From Aliikangiella sp965214955 (GTDB taxonomy: Bacteria; Pseudomonadota; Gammaproteobacteria; Enterobacterales; Kangiellaceae), in NCBI GenBank assembly GCA_965214955.1, contig CBDCCU010000001.1, positions 62,001-126,000 of the forward strand: a stretch of 64,000 bases of DNA, written 5' to 3'. This document shows positions 36,335 through 45,387 of the stretch, piece after piece. The translations under genes and the position numbers were made by a program. The notes beneath the pieces are model-generated. The model searched no databases, was not told the origin of the DNA, and saw only the letters and a program-made list of their open reading frames with translations. The stretch's first letter is position 1. The number at the start of each line of letters is the position of its first letter.

Positions 36335-38035
36335 TTGAATCGAATTAAATCAACCTTGCTTAATTGTTCAGCAGTTTTAGGGGTATTATCAACTAGCGTT
36401 TTGGCAACCAATGAATTTACCGCACCAGCCATGGTAAATATTCCGTCAGGCACTTTTATGATGGGAAGCGATTTGCATAAAGAAAGCGCTAAACCGCGTC
36501 ATCAAGTCACATTGGATAAATTTCAAATGGGGAAGTATCCGATCACGGTTGCAGAGTTTCGTCAGTTTGTGAATGCAACAGGGCATCAAACCACCAATAA
36601 GTGCAACGACAAACTGAGCAAAACTTGGCTGAGTAGTGGGGATGGTAATGCCAATTGGCAGAATAATCGTTATCAGCATAGTGACTATCAACCAGTGGTT
36701 TGTGTTTCTTGGCATGATGCTAATGCTTATGCCAAGTGGATCAGCGATAAAACAGGCAAAGAGTTTCGTTTGCCAACAGAGCAAGAATGGGAATACGCCA
36801 CTAGAGCCAATACAACCAGCCGATTTTTTTGGGGCGATGATTTAGCTTTTGATGAATCTTGCGAGTATGCCAATTTAGGCGACCAAACCAGTGAATATAT
36901 CGCTTCTAAAGAATATGGCGCAAGCTATGTTGGGTTTATTGGTCATGTCAATTGTAATGATTATGAGCCTTATAATTCCATTGTTGGCTTATATCGCCCA
37001 AACCCTTGGGGTTTGTTTGATATGGTCGGTAATGTAAAGCAGTTTATGGGAAATTGTTTTTACCAGAGTAATAAAGTGTACTCTCAGCAAGAAATGTTTG
37101 ATGAAACCTGCGAAAGAGTTGCATTTAGGGGCACTATTTGGCATTTTTTGCCTGAGCTACATACTGCCAGAGGTGGTTATCCTAAAGCGAATACGCCAAA
37201 TGCGATTTTAGGGTTTAGGTTGGCTTCAAATGGTCATAGTAATAAAGTTGCAAAATCAACTCAATCTTTTGAGCAGCAACTTAAACAAGCGCAAACTCAT
37301 AGAATTGCTACGCGTGTAAAAATTCCACCCATTCCAAGGGATCTACAACAGAAAAAGCAAGGTGAAAATTTTGCGGAAATTAGTTGGCAACTCTCAGAAA
37401 ATAAATCGGCTATCGGCTATGATATTTATCAATCTAAGGTTCCTTTTGCTCACAATCTAACGGGGTTTTATAAAGAGCATTATCAATTAGTAGAGTCTGT
37501 TTCTAAGTTACAAAATGTAGTAAAGGTTAGTAGCAAAGAGAAGGGTGTCAGTTATCGGGTGGTTGCCAAAACCAAGACCGCAGAAAGTTTGCCAAGTCGT
37601 CCCATTGTGTTTGAGCGAAACGAAGTTCAGCGATTGCCTGCGCAAATTAGTATGAGCCAAGCTAAAAACCTTAGAGAGGTTAACTTACGCCATAGAGTCG
37701 CCAAAGACGATAGAGCCGAGCTTTACTATTTAATTCGCTATACCAGTGATGAACAAACGACTTCAAAGTTTGATATTGGTGTTAATGTTGAAAAATCGGG
37801 GTGGTATCAGCTTAACTACTACGGCAGAACAGATCTGAATAAAAAGATCTTTTTTAACCTCTGGCGTGGAAACCAACGTGTTGGTCAAATCGCTTTTGAT
37901 AAAGATATCGACGATACAACATCAAAACGTCATAAGGTGTTTCTTGAAGCAGGCAGCTACGATTTGCAAGTAACGGTTAATCGAGAAAAGCCCGATTTGT
38001 GGCGTTTAGCTTGGATTAAGTTTACTGAGTTATAA
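36335..38035 (+). CDS. Secreted FGE-sulfatase-fold protein with FN3-like and CBM-like C-terminal regions
   Basis: The TTG at 36335 has GAGGA seven bases upstream and yields a signal peptide ending near VLA. The frame reaches back to 36302 but without a Shine-Dalgarno. Residues about 30-300 are a formylglycine-generating-enzyme (SUMF1) fold: MVNIPSGTFMMGSD, YPITVAEFRQFVNATGH, PVVCVSWHDANAYAKW, FRLPTEQEWEYATRA, NPWGLFDMVGNVKQ and GFRLAS. The usual RGGSW segment is altered to RGTIWHF and no catalytic cysteine pair is evident, so it is probably not a true FGE. Residues about 325-430 look like fibronectin III, and the last 120 residues like a beta-sandwich carbohydrate-binding module. Function is unknown. 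Confidence 0.75.
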   Translation: MNRIKSTLLNCSAVLGVLSTSVLATNEFTAPAMVNIPSGTFMMGSDLHKESAKPRHQVTLDKFQMGKYPITVAEFRQFVNATGHQTTNKCNDKLSKTWLSSGDGNANWQNNRYQHSDYQPVVCVSWHDANAYAKWISDKTGKEFRLPTEQEWEYATRANTTSRFFWGDDLAFDESCEYANLGDQTSEYIASKEYGASYVGFIGHVNCNDYEPYNSIVGLYRPNPWGLFDMVGNVKQFMGNCFYQSNKVYSQQEMFDETCERVAFRGTIWHFLPELHTARGGYPKANTPNAILGFRLASNGHSNKVAKSTQSFEQQLKQAQTHRIATRVKIPPIPRDLQQKKQGENFAEISWQLSENKSAIGYDIYQSKVPFAHNLTGFYKEHYQLVESVSKLQNVVKVSSKEKGVSYRVVAKTKTAESLPSRPIVFERNEVQRLPAQISMSQAKNLREVNLRHRVAKDDRAELYYLIRYTSDEQTTSKFDIGVNVEKSGWYQLNYYGRTDLNKKIFFNLWRGNQRVGQIAFDKDIDDTTSKRHKVFLEAGSYDLQVTVNREKPDLWRLAWIKFTEL

Positions 38036-38132
38036 AAATTATGAGCTTAATGGTTATTTTAACTCAACCAACATTTAAAATAACATTGAGATCTTAAGAA
38101 GGGATATTTATCAAAATTTCATCAACACTCAA

Positions 38133-38162
38133 TAGACAACCCACCCGATAATCGCGTAAAAT
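38133..38162 (+). promoter_or_regulatory. Sigma-70 promoter of carAB
   Basis: TAGACA (38133-38138, 5 of 6) and TAAAAT (38157-38162, 5 of 6) are 18 bases apart. This predicts a start near 38169 and a leader of about 100 bases before carA. Confidence 0.5.
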
Positions 38163-38207
38163 ACCGCGAATTTGCCGCAGCTGCGGACAAATTGCAAAAT
38201 TCTTATC

Positions 38208-38243
38208 AAAAGCGGAAAGACTTTATAGTGATTTCCGCTTTTT
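38208..38243 (+). terminator. Intrinsic terminator in the carA leader (possible attenuator)
   Basis: An 11-bp perfect stem (AAAAGCGGAAA and its complement) with a 13-base loop is followed by T residues and lies between the predicted carA promoter and the carA start. A 12-base palindrome CCGCAGCTGCGG (38175-38186) precedes it. It could end readthrough from upstream, or work as an attenuator for carAB. Confidence 0.65.
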
Positions 38244-38269
38244 AGTATCTGTTTGAGTCGGAGAATATC

Positions 38270-39424
38270 TTGCAAAATCTATCACAGTCTAAACCTGCAA
38301 TTTTGGTTCTTGAAGACGGTAGCGTCTTTCGTGGCAAGTCAATTGGCGCAAATGGCGAATCAGTTGGTGAAGTCGTTTTTAATACTTCTATGACGGGCTA
38401 CCAAGAAATTCTTACCGATCCTTCTTATGCTCGCCAAATGGTCACCTTAACTTATCCTCATATTGGTAATACAGGTGTTAATAGCGAAGATCAAGAATCC
38501 GACAATATTTGGGCAACCGGTTTAATCATCCGCGACCTACCTTTAATTGATAGTAATTTTCGTAGCGAAAAAACTCTCGATACTTACCTAAAAGACAAAG
38601 GCATTGTTGGCATTGCCGATATAGATACCAGACGCTTAACTCGTATTCTTAGAGATAAAGGCTCTTTAAATGGCTGCTTAATGGCAGGTGACTCAATTAG
38701 TGAAGAACAAGCGCTAGAAAAAGCCAAAGGCTTTGCGGGTTTAAAAGGCATGGATTTAGCCAAAGAAGTCACAACAAAAGATAAATACACATGGTTTGAA
38801 AGCACTTGGTCATTGGGTGAAGGTCATCAAGCTTTGAGTGATGATAAACAAAAGTTTCATGTGGTTGCTTATGATTTTGGGGTGAAGAAAAATATTTTAA
38901 GAATGTTAGCCGACAGAGGTTGTAAGCTAACGGTTGTTCCTGCACAAACCCCTGCCGAAGAAGTTTTAGCTTTAGATCCTGACGGTATTTTCTTATCTAA
39001 TGGGCCTGGTGATCCTGAGCCATGCGATTATGCAATTAATGCCATTAAGTCATTTTTAAACACCGATATACCCATTTTTGGTATTTGCTTAGGACATCAA
39101 TTATTAGCACTGGCTAGTGGCGCCAATACCTTAAAAATGAAATTTGGTCATCATGGCGCTAATCACCCGGTTGAAAATTTAAGCGATAAAACCGTGATGA
39201 TCACTAGTCAAAATCATGGTTTTGCGGTAGATGAAGCGAGCTTGCCAAGCAATATTGAAGTAACCCATAAATCGCTTTTTGATGGTAGCTTACAAGGTAT
39301 TGCTTTAACCGATAAACCCGCATTTAGTTTTCAGGGGCACCCAGAAGCAAGCCCTGGCCCACACGATGTAGCGCCACTTTTTGAAAAGTTTATCGACTTA
39401 ATGAACAAGCGCGAAGCGAACTAA
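38270..39424 (+). CDS. carA: Carbamoyl-phosphate synthase small subunit
   Basis: CarA is the glutaminase subunit; it releases ammonia that CarB uses to make carbamoyl phosphate for pyrimidines and arginine. The 384-residue protein has the N-terminal dimer domain (LVLEDGSVFRGKSIGA, NTSMTGYQEILTDPSY) and a class I amidotransferase domain, with the nucleophile Cys273 in FGICLGHQLLALA and the His/Glu pair in FQGHPEASPGP. The start is a TTG with GGAG six bases upstream. Confidence 0.97.
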   Translation: MQNLSQSKPAILVLEDGSVFRGKSIGANGESVGEVVFNTSMTGYQEILTDPSYARQMVTLTYPHIGNTGVNSEDQESDNIWATGLIIRDLPLIDSNFRSEKTLDTYLKDKGIVGIADIDTRRLTRILRDKGSLNGCLMAGDSISEEQALEKAKGFAGLKGMDLAKEVTTKDKYTWFESTWSLGEGHQALSDDKQKFHVVAYDFGVKKNILRMLADRGCKLTVVPAQTPAEEVLALDPDGIFLSNGPGDPEPCDYAINAIKSFLNTDIPIFGICLGHQLLALASGANTLKMKFGHHGANHPVENLSDKTVMITSQNHGFAVDEASLPSNIEVTHKSLFDGSLQGIALTDKPAFSFQGHPEASPGPHDVAPLFEKFIDLMNKREAN

Positions 39425-39508
39425 TTTAATAAAGCCAACTAGTTTAGTGAATAGACAGTTTATTTAATGAATTTTTGTCAAACGAATCAATTAAAACGGT
39501 AACCAAGT

Positions 39509-42500
39509 ATGCCAAAACGTAACGACATTCAAAGTATCTTAATTCTTGGCGCAGGCCCTATTATTATTGGTCAAGCTTGTGAATTTGACTATTCGGGCGC
39601 GCAAGCTTGTAAAGCACTTCGAGAAGAAGGTTATCGAGTTATTCTGGTTAATTCTAACCCAGCCACCATTATGACCGATCCCGAAATGGCCGATGCTACT
39701 TATATCGAGCCATTGCACTGGGAAGTAGTGGCAAAAATTATCGAAAAAGAAAAGCCTGATGCGATTTTACCCACTATGGGCGGGCAAACAGCACTTAATT
39801 GTGCGCTCGATTTAGCCTCACGCGGGGTGTTAGAAATTCATAATGTTGAAATGATTGGTGCAAAGCGTGAAGCGATTGATAAAGCCGAAGATCGCGAACA
39901 ATTTGCCGATGCAATGCGTAAAATTGGTTTAGATATGCCGCGCGCAGGTATTGCTCACTCATTAGAAGATGCCCATAAAGTGCTAAACGAAGTGGGTTTT
40001 CCTTGTATTATTCGCCCGTCATTTACCATGGGCGGAACGGGTGGCGGTATTGCTTATAACCGTGAAGAGTTTGAAGAAATTTGTACTCGCGGGCTCGATC
40101 TTTCTCCAACCACCGAGCTATTAATCGACGAGTCACTAATTGGTTGGAAAGAATATGAAATGGAAGTGGTGCGTGATAAAAATGATAACTGTATTATTGT
40201 TTGTGCCATAGAAAATCTCGACCCTATGGGGGTTCACACAGGTGATTCTATTACCGTTGCGCCCGCGCAAACCTTAACCGATAAAGAATATCAAATTATG
40301 CGTAATGCATCATTGGCAGTATTGCGCGAAATTGGTGTAGAAACTGGCGGCTCGAATGTTCAGTTTTCGGTAAATCCAAAAGATGGACGCATGATCGTTA
40401 TCGAAATGAACCCGCGTGTGTCTCGTTCATCAGCACTTGCTTCAAAAGCCACAGGTTTCCCCATTGCCAAAATTGCCGCTAAGTTAGCCGTTGGTTATAC
40501 CTTAGACGAACTGCAAAACGATATTACTGGTGGTCGCACACCAGCATCGTTTGAGCCAACCATAGATTATGTGGTAACAAAAATTCCACGTTTTAACTTT
40601 GAAAAATTCCCTAATTCAGATGCTACATTAACGACGCAAATGAAGTCTGTGGGCGAAGTTATGGCAATTGGCCGCACTTTCCAAGAGTCGGTACAAAAAG
40701 CCTTACGCGGTTTGGAAACTGGCGCAGATGGATTTGATCCAATATTAGATGTTGAACGCGAAGACTGGAAAGAGCAGTTGCGCCATAACTTACAAGTACC
40801 AGGTGCCGAGCGTTTTATATTATGTTGCCGATGCCTTTAGACAAAACTACAGCGTTGAAGAAGTGTTTAATGTCACTAACATCGACCCTTGGTTTTTAGT
40901 ACAAATAGAAGAAATTGTTAAGCTTGAAAATCAGTTTACCGAATTGGGGTTGGGTAAAGTTGATGCAGATATTTTGCGTCACATGAAACGCAAAGGCTTC
41001 TCTGATCGCCGGCTTGCGGCATTGCTCGATGTGTCTGAAAAAGAAATGCGTCGTACTCGTCATAGCTTTAACATGCACCCTGTTTATAAGCGAGTGGATA
41101 CTTGCGCCGCTGAGTTTGCCACTGATACCGCTTATATGTACTCAACTTACGAAGAAGAATGTGAAGCTGAACCTAGCGACCGCGATAAAATTATGATTTT
41201 AGGTGGCGGGCCTAATCGAATTGGTCAAGGTATTGAGTTTGACTATTGCTGTGTTCATGCCGCTTTTGCCATGCGTGATGATGGCTATGAAACCATTATG
41301 GTGAACTGTAATCCAGAAACCGTTTCTACCGATTACGATACTTCTGACCGTTTATATTTTGAGCCCGTTACCCTAGAAGATGTGCTCGAAATTGTCGCAA
41401 AAGAAAAACCCAAAGGTGTGATTGTTCAATATGGTGGACAAACACCGCTTAAATTGGCTCGTGCATTAGAAGCCGAAGGTGTGCCAATTATTGGTACATC
41501 ACCCGATGCCATTGATCGCTCAGAAGATAGAGAGCGTTTCCAAAAAGCGATTGAACGCTTAGGTTTAAAAACAGCCGCCAAATCGAACCGCAAAAAATGC
41601 CGAAGATGGGGTAAGGCTTGCCGATGAAATTGGTTATCCTTTAGTGGTTCGTCCATCTTATGTGTTAGGTGGTCGGGCAATGGAAATTGTATTTAACGAA
41701 GACGAATTGCGCCGCTATATGAGCGAAGCAGTGCTAGTGTCTAACGAATCCCCTGTTTTACTAGACCGTTTCTTAGATGATGCAATCGAGGTTGATGTTG
41801 ACGCTATTTACGATGGCGAAACCATTTTAATGGGCGGCATAATGGAACATATTGAGCAAGCTGGAGTTCACTCGGGTGACTCTGCCTGCTGTATTCCGCC
41901 ACATACCCTAAGTGACGAAATGCAAGCGCGTTTAGCCGAGCAAATGAAAGACTTAGCCAAAGAGCTTGGTGTTAGAGGGTTAATGAATACCCAGTTTGCT
42001 ATTCAAGGCGATACCATTTATGTACTCGAAGTAAACCCTAGAGCCTCTCGAACTGTGCCGTTTGTTTCTAAAGCAACAGGTAGACCATTGGCTAAAATAG
42101 CCGCCAGTGTTATGGCGGGTAAATCATTAATTGAACAAGGTTATACACAGCCTGTTTCGGGTGATTTTTTCACCGTTAAAGAGCCTGTATTCCCATTTAA
42201 TAAATTCCCCGGCTCTGATCCAATTCTTGGTCCAGAAATGAAATCTACCGGTGAAGCCATGGGAGTTGGTGATTCATTTGGCGAAGCTTATTATAAGGCG
42301 CAATTGGGTGGTAGCTCTTCGGCTCCGCGTGGTGGTAAAGCCATATTAAGTGTTAAAGATGGTGACAAGGCAAAAGTTTCTGAAACCGCAAAAGCACTGG
42401 CTGAATGTGGTTTTGAGATACTGGCCACAGGGGGAACCGCTTCTACTTTAATTAAAGAAGGTGTTTTCTGTCAGCGAGTTAATAAAATGTTTGAGGGTCG

Positions 42501-42730
42501 TCCGCATTTGGTGGATATGATCAAAAATGATGAAATTGACTATATTGTTAATACCACCGAAAGGCAAGCAAGCGATAGCCGACTCATTTATGATCCGTCG
42601 CTCGGCATTGCAATATAAAGTGGCTTATACTACAACCTTGGCTGGCGGTTTAGCTACGGCTACGGCAATTACGCATCAAACACGTCAAAAAGTGGTTTCG
42701 GTGCAAGAGCTTCATCAAAGAATTAAATAA
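39509..42730 (+). CDS. carB: Carbamoyl-phosphate synthase large subunit, three frameshifts as sequenced
   Basis: CarB assembles carbamoyl phosphate from bicarbonate, two ATP and ammonia. The full gene is present (about 1073 codons) but broken into four frames, each break being one extra base. The first is in the four-T run at 40813-40816 (removal restores RLYYVADAFRQNYS). The second is in the five-A run at 41567-41571 (restores GLKQPPNRTAKNAEDG). The third is in the three-A run at 42560-42562 (restores NTTEGKQAIADS). Uninterrupted pieces are 39509-40840, 40749-41627, 41644-42618 and 42527-42730. Both ATP-grasp halves, the oligomerisation domain and the C-terminal regulatory domain are recognisable and close to E. 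coli CarB. Coding conservation around each break argues for sequencing error over a true pseudogene. Confidence 0.93.
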
Positions 42731-42766
42731 CTTGTTTTAAGCGATAAGAAATAGAGATATAAATTA

Positions 42767-43243
42767 ATGAATACAACACCAATGACCAAGCAGGGAGCCG
42801 AGGCTCTAAAAGAAGAGCTAACCGATCTTAAACAAGTGCAAAGACCACGGGTGGTTGCCGATATTGCCGAAGCCAGAGAGCATGGTGATTTAAAAGAAAA
42901 TGCTGAATATCATGCTGCTAGAGAACAACAAGGGTTTATTGAAGGTCGTATTCAAGAAATTGAGTCAAAATTGGGTAGCGCACAAATTATTGATGTAACT
43001 ACCATTACTAATCAGGGTAAGGTGATTTTTGGCTCAACTTTAGATTTGGTTAATTTAGATACCGATGATGAAGTGACTTATAAAATTGTGGGTGATGATG
43101 AAGCCGATTTAAAAATTAACAAAATTTCAGTTAACTCTCCAATCGCCAGAGCACTTATTGGCAAAGAAGAAGGCGATGTAGCCGTGGTAAAAACCCCTGG
43201 TGGCGACGTTGAGTATGAAATTGTTGAAGTTAAATACATTTAG
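42767..43243 (+). CDS. greA: Transcription elongation factor GreA
   Basis: GreA binds the RNA polymerase secondary channel and stimulates transcript cleavage to rescue backtracked complexes. The 158 residues show the coiled-coil with the acidic tip (EAREHGDLKENAEYHAAREQQGFIEGRI) and the C-terminal FKBP-like domain (SPIARALIGKEEGDVAVVKTPGG). It is the third gene of carA-carB-greA, an order seen in several gammaproteobacteria. Confidence 0.98.
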   Translation: MNTTPMTKQGAEALKEELTDLKQVQRPRVVADIAEAREHGDLKENAEYHAAREQQGFIEGRIQEIESKLGSAQIIDVTTITNQGKVIFGSTLDLVNLDTDDEVTYKIVGDDEADLKINKISVNSPIARALIGKEEGDVAVVKTPGGDVEYEIVEVKYI

Positions 43244-43386
43244 TTTGCTAGGATCTGTTGATCTTTCAAAACATCCTCACTAAAGATACAGATCCTAATA
43301 ATTTTCAATTTCAACGCTTAAAAAAGCGCTAGCGGTAAAGAAAGTACCTAACTTTCAAAAACTAGTTTCAAAAACAACTAATTAAA

Positions 43387-43411
43387 AAAACACCTGCCTT
43401 TTGGGTGTTTT
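43387..43411 (+). terminator. Hairpin downstream of greA, probable terminator
   Basis: An 8-bp arm AAAACACC and complement GGTGTTTT flank a nine-base loop. The tail is interrupted by GCC, so termination may be moderate. It lies in the 328-bp greA to 43572 gap, whose remaining recognisable content is the FNR-like promoter region. Confidence 0.5.
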
Positions 43412-43445
43412 GCCTTTCTAAACTCTATCTCCAATACCAATAATT

Positions 43446-43536
43446 TTGATTTAACTCAATAAAAGCCAATAAAGTTTTGTTGGTTTTTATAGTGATTGAG
43501 TTAGATCACAACCCTATTGTGACTGTTTTTTATACT
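43446..43536 (+). promoter_or_regulatory. Tandem FNR-like boxes and -10 element
   Basis: TTGAT-TTAA-CTCAA (43446-43459, 9 of 10 consensus) and TTGAG-TTAG-ATCAC (43496-43509, 8 of 10) are exactly 50 bases apart. A TATACT hexamer at 43531-43536 puts the second box near -41 and the first near -91 of the predicted start. This is class II spacing for an FNR/CRP-family activator, upstream of the gene at 43572. Confidence 0.4.
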
Positions 43537-43571
43537 GTGTCACTTAAAATTAATGATAATGGTTAAGTTTT

Positions 43572-44358
43572 ATGACAACAAACAAAGGTTTATTCATTTT
43601 TTTACTGGTGCTAAATACAATGTTTAATCAATCAAGTTTTGCTAAAGAGCTATCGCTTGCCGAGTCAATTAATCAAGCAGGGCAACAAAGAATGCTTTCG
43701 CAGCGAATTGCCAAAAACTATTTACTGGTTAGTCATCGAATTAACGCCAGAGATGCGGCAAAAGAGATGGATCAAAGTATTGCTAAGTTTGAAGCAAATT
43801 TAATGGATCTACGTGATACCAAAATGTCATCAGAAGCAAAGTCTCAATTGGCGCTTTTACAGAAAAAGTGGATGAGTTTTAGACAGTTTGTACTAGGCAG
43901 CCAAGATCAAGAGAATGCTAATCAAGTTTTAGTGATCAGTGACGAACTACTTAAAAATGCACACCAGCTTGTGCTTGCGTTAGAAAAAGCGTCAACAAAA
44001 GAAAGTGCGCAGCTAATTAATATATCGGGTAGACAAAGAATGCTTTCACAGCGTATTGCACTTTATTACACGGCAAGTTTTATTGGTATGCGAAACGATG
44101 ATGTACATAATAAATTTTATCAAGCGGTTCAAGAGTTTGAAGCGGGTTTAGAAACACTAAAAAAAAGCTTCGGTGAATACAAACGAAATCAATCAATCAC
44201 TTGCCAATGTTGCTGAGCATTGGGAGTTTTATCAGGTTAAATTTAAAAACTTAGGCGAGCAAAGCTATATTCCAAGGGTGATAAGAGTGATCACCGAAGG
44301 CTTTTTAAAGGATATGCACACAATAACAGGGCTTTATGAATCAACACTAACTACGTAA
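43572..44358 (+). CDS. Secreted PilJ-N/NIT-like sensor-domain protein, one frameshift as sequenced
   Basis: The product has a signal peptide (ending near SSFA) followed by two copies of the PilJ N-terminal-type helical module. The tell-tale motifs are INQAGQQRMLSQRIAKNYLL and INISGRQRMLSQRIALYY, the signature region seen in PilJ and in NarX-like nitrate sensors. There is no membrane helix after it and no signalling domain, so it is a free periplasmic protein of about 262 residues. The frame stops at 44216. It continues from about 44167 in the next frame (NTNEINQSLANVAEHWEFYQ to ITGLYESTLTT, stop 44356-44358). Removing one A from the eight-A run at 44159-44166 joins the two. The ligand is unknown. 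Confidence 0.75.
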
Positions 44359-44907
44359 ATGGGTGTAGATATGAATGTAATTGGGCGGAACAGTAATTAT
44401 ACTAAACAGAACATAAAGGTTGATATGACACATCAAGTGGTGTTAGTTGCTATTATTAATCTCGAAGCACTTATCACAAAAGGAGAGGAATTTGATGAAG
44501 CCGCTTTTTTTCAAACAGTGCCTAATATCATTATTTTTCTTAAACAGTTTGCTGATCGCTATTATCATGTTAATAGCCAGCTAATTATTGAAAATACTAT
44601 CAATGATGAAAATTCATCACTTCGCTCAAACCCCATAATTGATTTATTGCATGAGTCAACATTATCAAGAATGTCATTGATGAAAATGCAAAAAGGGCTA
44701 GAACTAAAAGTAACCGCAGAAGTTTGCAAAGGCATACGCGATTATTTTGATGCTTTATCGTTGCACAAATTTATTGATAGCGATGCTAATAAGCTCTTAC
44801 AAAGAAAACTTCAAGTTCAGTCGAGTAATTTAGTTAAAATTAATACTCTCAACTTGTCTGCTTATTTTGATATAATCAACGGCTTCTTTAGTGAAAAGTT
44901 GAATTAG
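44359..44907 (+). CDS. Hypothetical protein, likely in operon with the PilJ-N-like gene
   Basis: Not recognised. The 182 residues have no signal peptide and no membrane segment. The composition is mostly helical, with a stretch EFDEAAFFQTVPNIIIFLKQFADRYYHVNSQ and repeated leucine/lysine helices. The ATG follows the preceding stop immediately. A second ATG at 44371 with GGGTG upstream is an alternative start. Its tight spacing suggests co-expression with the secreted sensor-like protein, but no role can be assigned. Confidence 0.5.
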   Translation: MGVDMNVIGRNSNYTKQNIKVDMTHQVVLVAIINLEALITKGEEFDEAAFFQTVPNIIIFLKQFADRYYHVNSQLIIENTINDENSSLRSNPIIDLLHESTLSRMSLMKMQKGLELKVTAEVCKGIRDYFDALSLHKFIDSDANKLLQRKLQVQSSNLVKINTLNLSAYFDIINGFFSEKLN

Positions 44908-44942
44908 ATAATCTCCATTTTGAGATTTTCGCCAATATTGCA

Positions 44943-45338
44943 ATGGTAATTAAAAGTAAGCCGACAAAAGTGGCGGTAAGGTACTCACTGATTTTAGTGG
45001 GGCTTATTTTGGTGGCTATTGGCATTATTGGTATTATTGTGCCAGGTCTTCCAACAACCATATTTTTTATTGCCGCCGCCGCTTGTTTCGCAAAATCTTC
45101 TCCCAAATTGCATCAATGGTTACTAGAGCATCCTTGGTTTGGATCGATTATTACCGACTGGCAAGAAAGCCGAAGCATTTCTAAAAGAGCTAAAATTTTC
45201 GCGCTATCAAGTATGATTGTGGCGGCGATATATTCTGGCTTTGTGATCCAAACCCAGTGGTTAATTATTTTAATTTATGTGCTAATGGTTTTTCCATTTT
45301 GGTTTGTGATGCGTTTACCTATAACCAAAAAACAATAA
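44943..45338 (+). CDS. ybaN: YbaN family (DUF454) inner-membrane protein
   Basis: A 131-residue membrane protein of unknown role. The family signature is visible: GIIGIIVPGLPTTIFFIAAAACFAKSSPKLHQWLLEHPWFG, then ISKRAKIFAL, followed by two closing hydrophobic segments. Four membrane segments are likely. It is convergent with mdh, and a bidirectional terminator separates them. Confidence 0.88.
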   Translation: MVIKSKPTKVAVRYSLILVGLILVAIGIIGIIVPGLPTTIFFIAAAACFAKSSPKLHQWLLEHPWFGSIITDWQESRSISKRAKIFALSSMIVAAIYSGFVIQTQWLIILIYVLMVFPFWFVMRLPITKKQ

Positions 45339-45366
45339 AAAACGCCAACATTAGCTGGCGTTTTTT
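45337..45366. terminator. Bidirectional terminator between ybaN and mdh
   Basis: An 11-bp arm AAAAAACGCCA and its complement, with an eight-base loop, give an A run on one side and a T run on the other, between convergent genes. Confidence 0.9.
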
Positions 45367-45387
45367 ATTTGAATTAGCAAGTAAGCT

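Noticed and set aside
34205..38100. Genomic island integrated at tRNA-Leu
   Set aside because: No integrase and no repeat of the tRNA 3' end were seen downstream; the two genes could equally be ordinary neighbours.
43491..43510. CRP site from GTGA...TCAC before the gene at 43572
   Set aside because: The half-sites are ten bases apart, not the six required; the FNR-like reading fits better.
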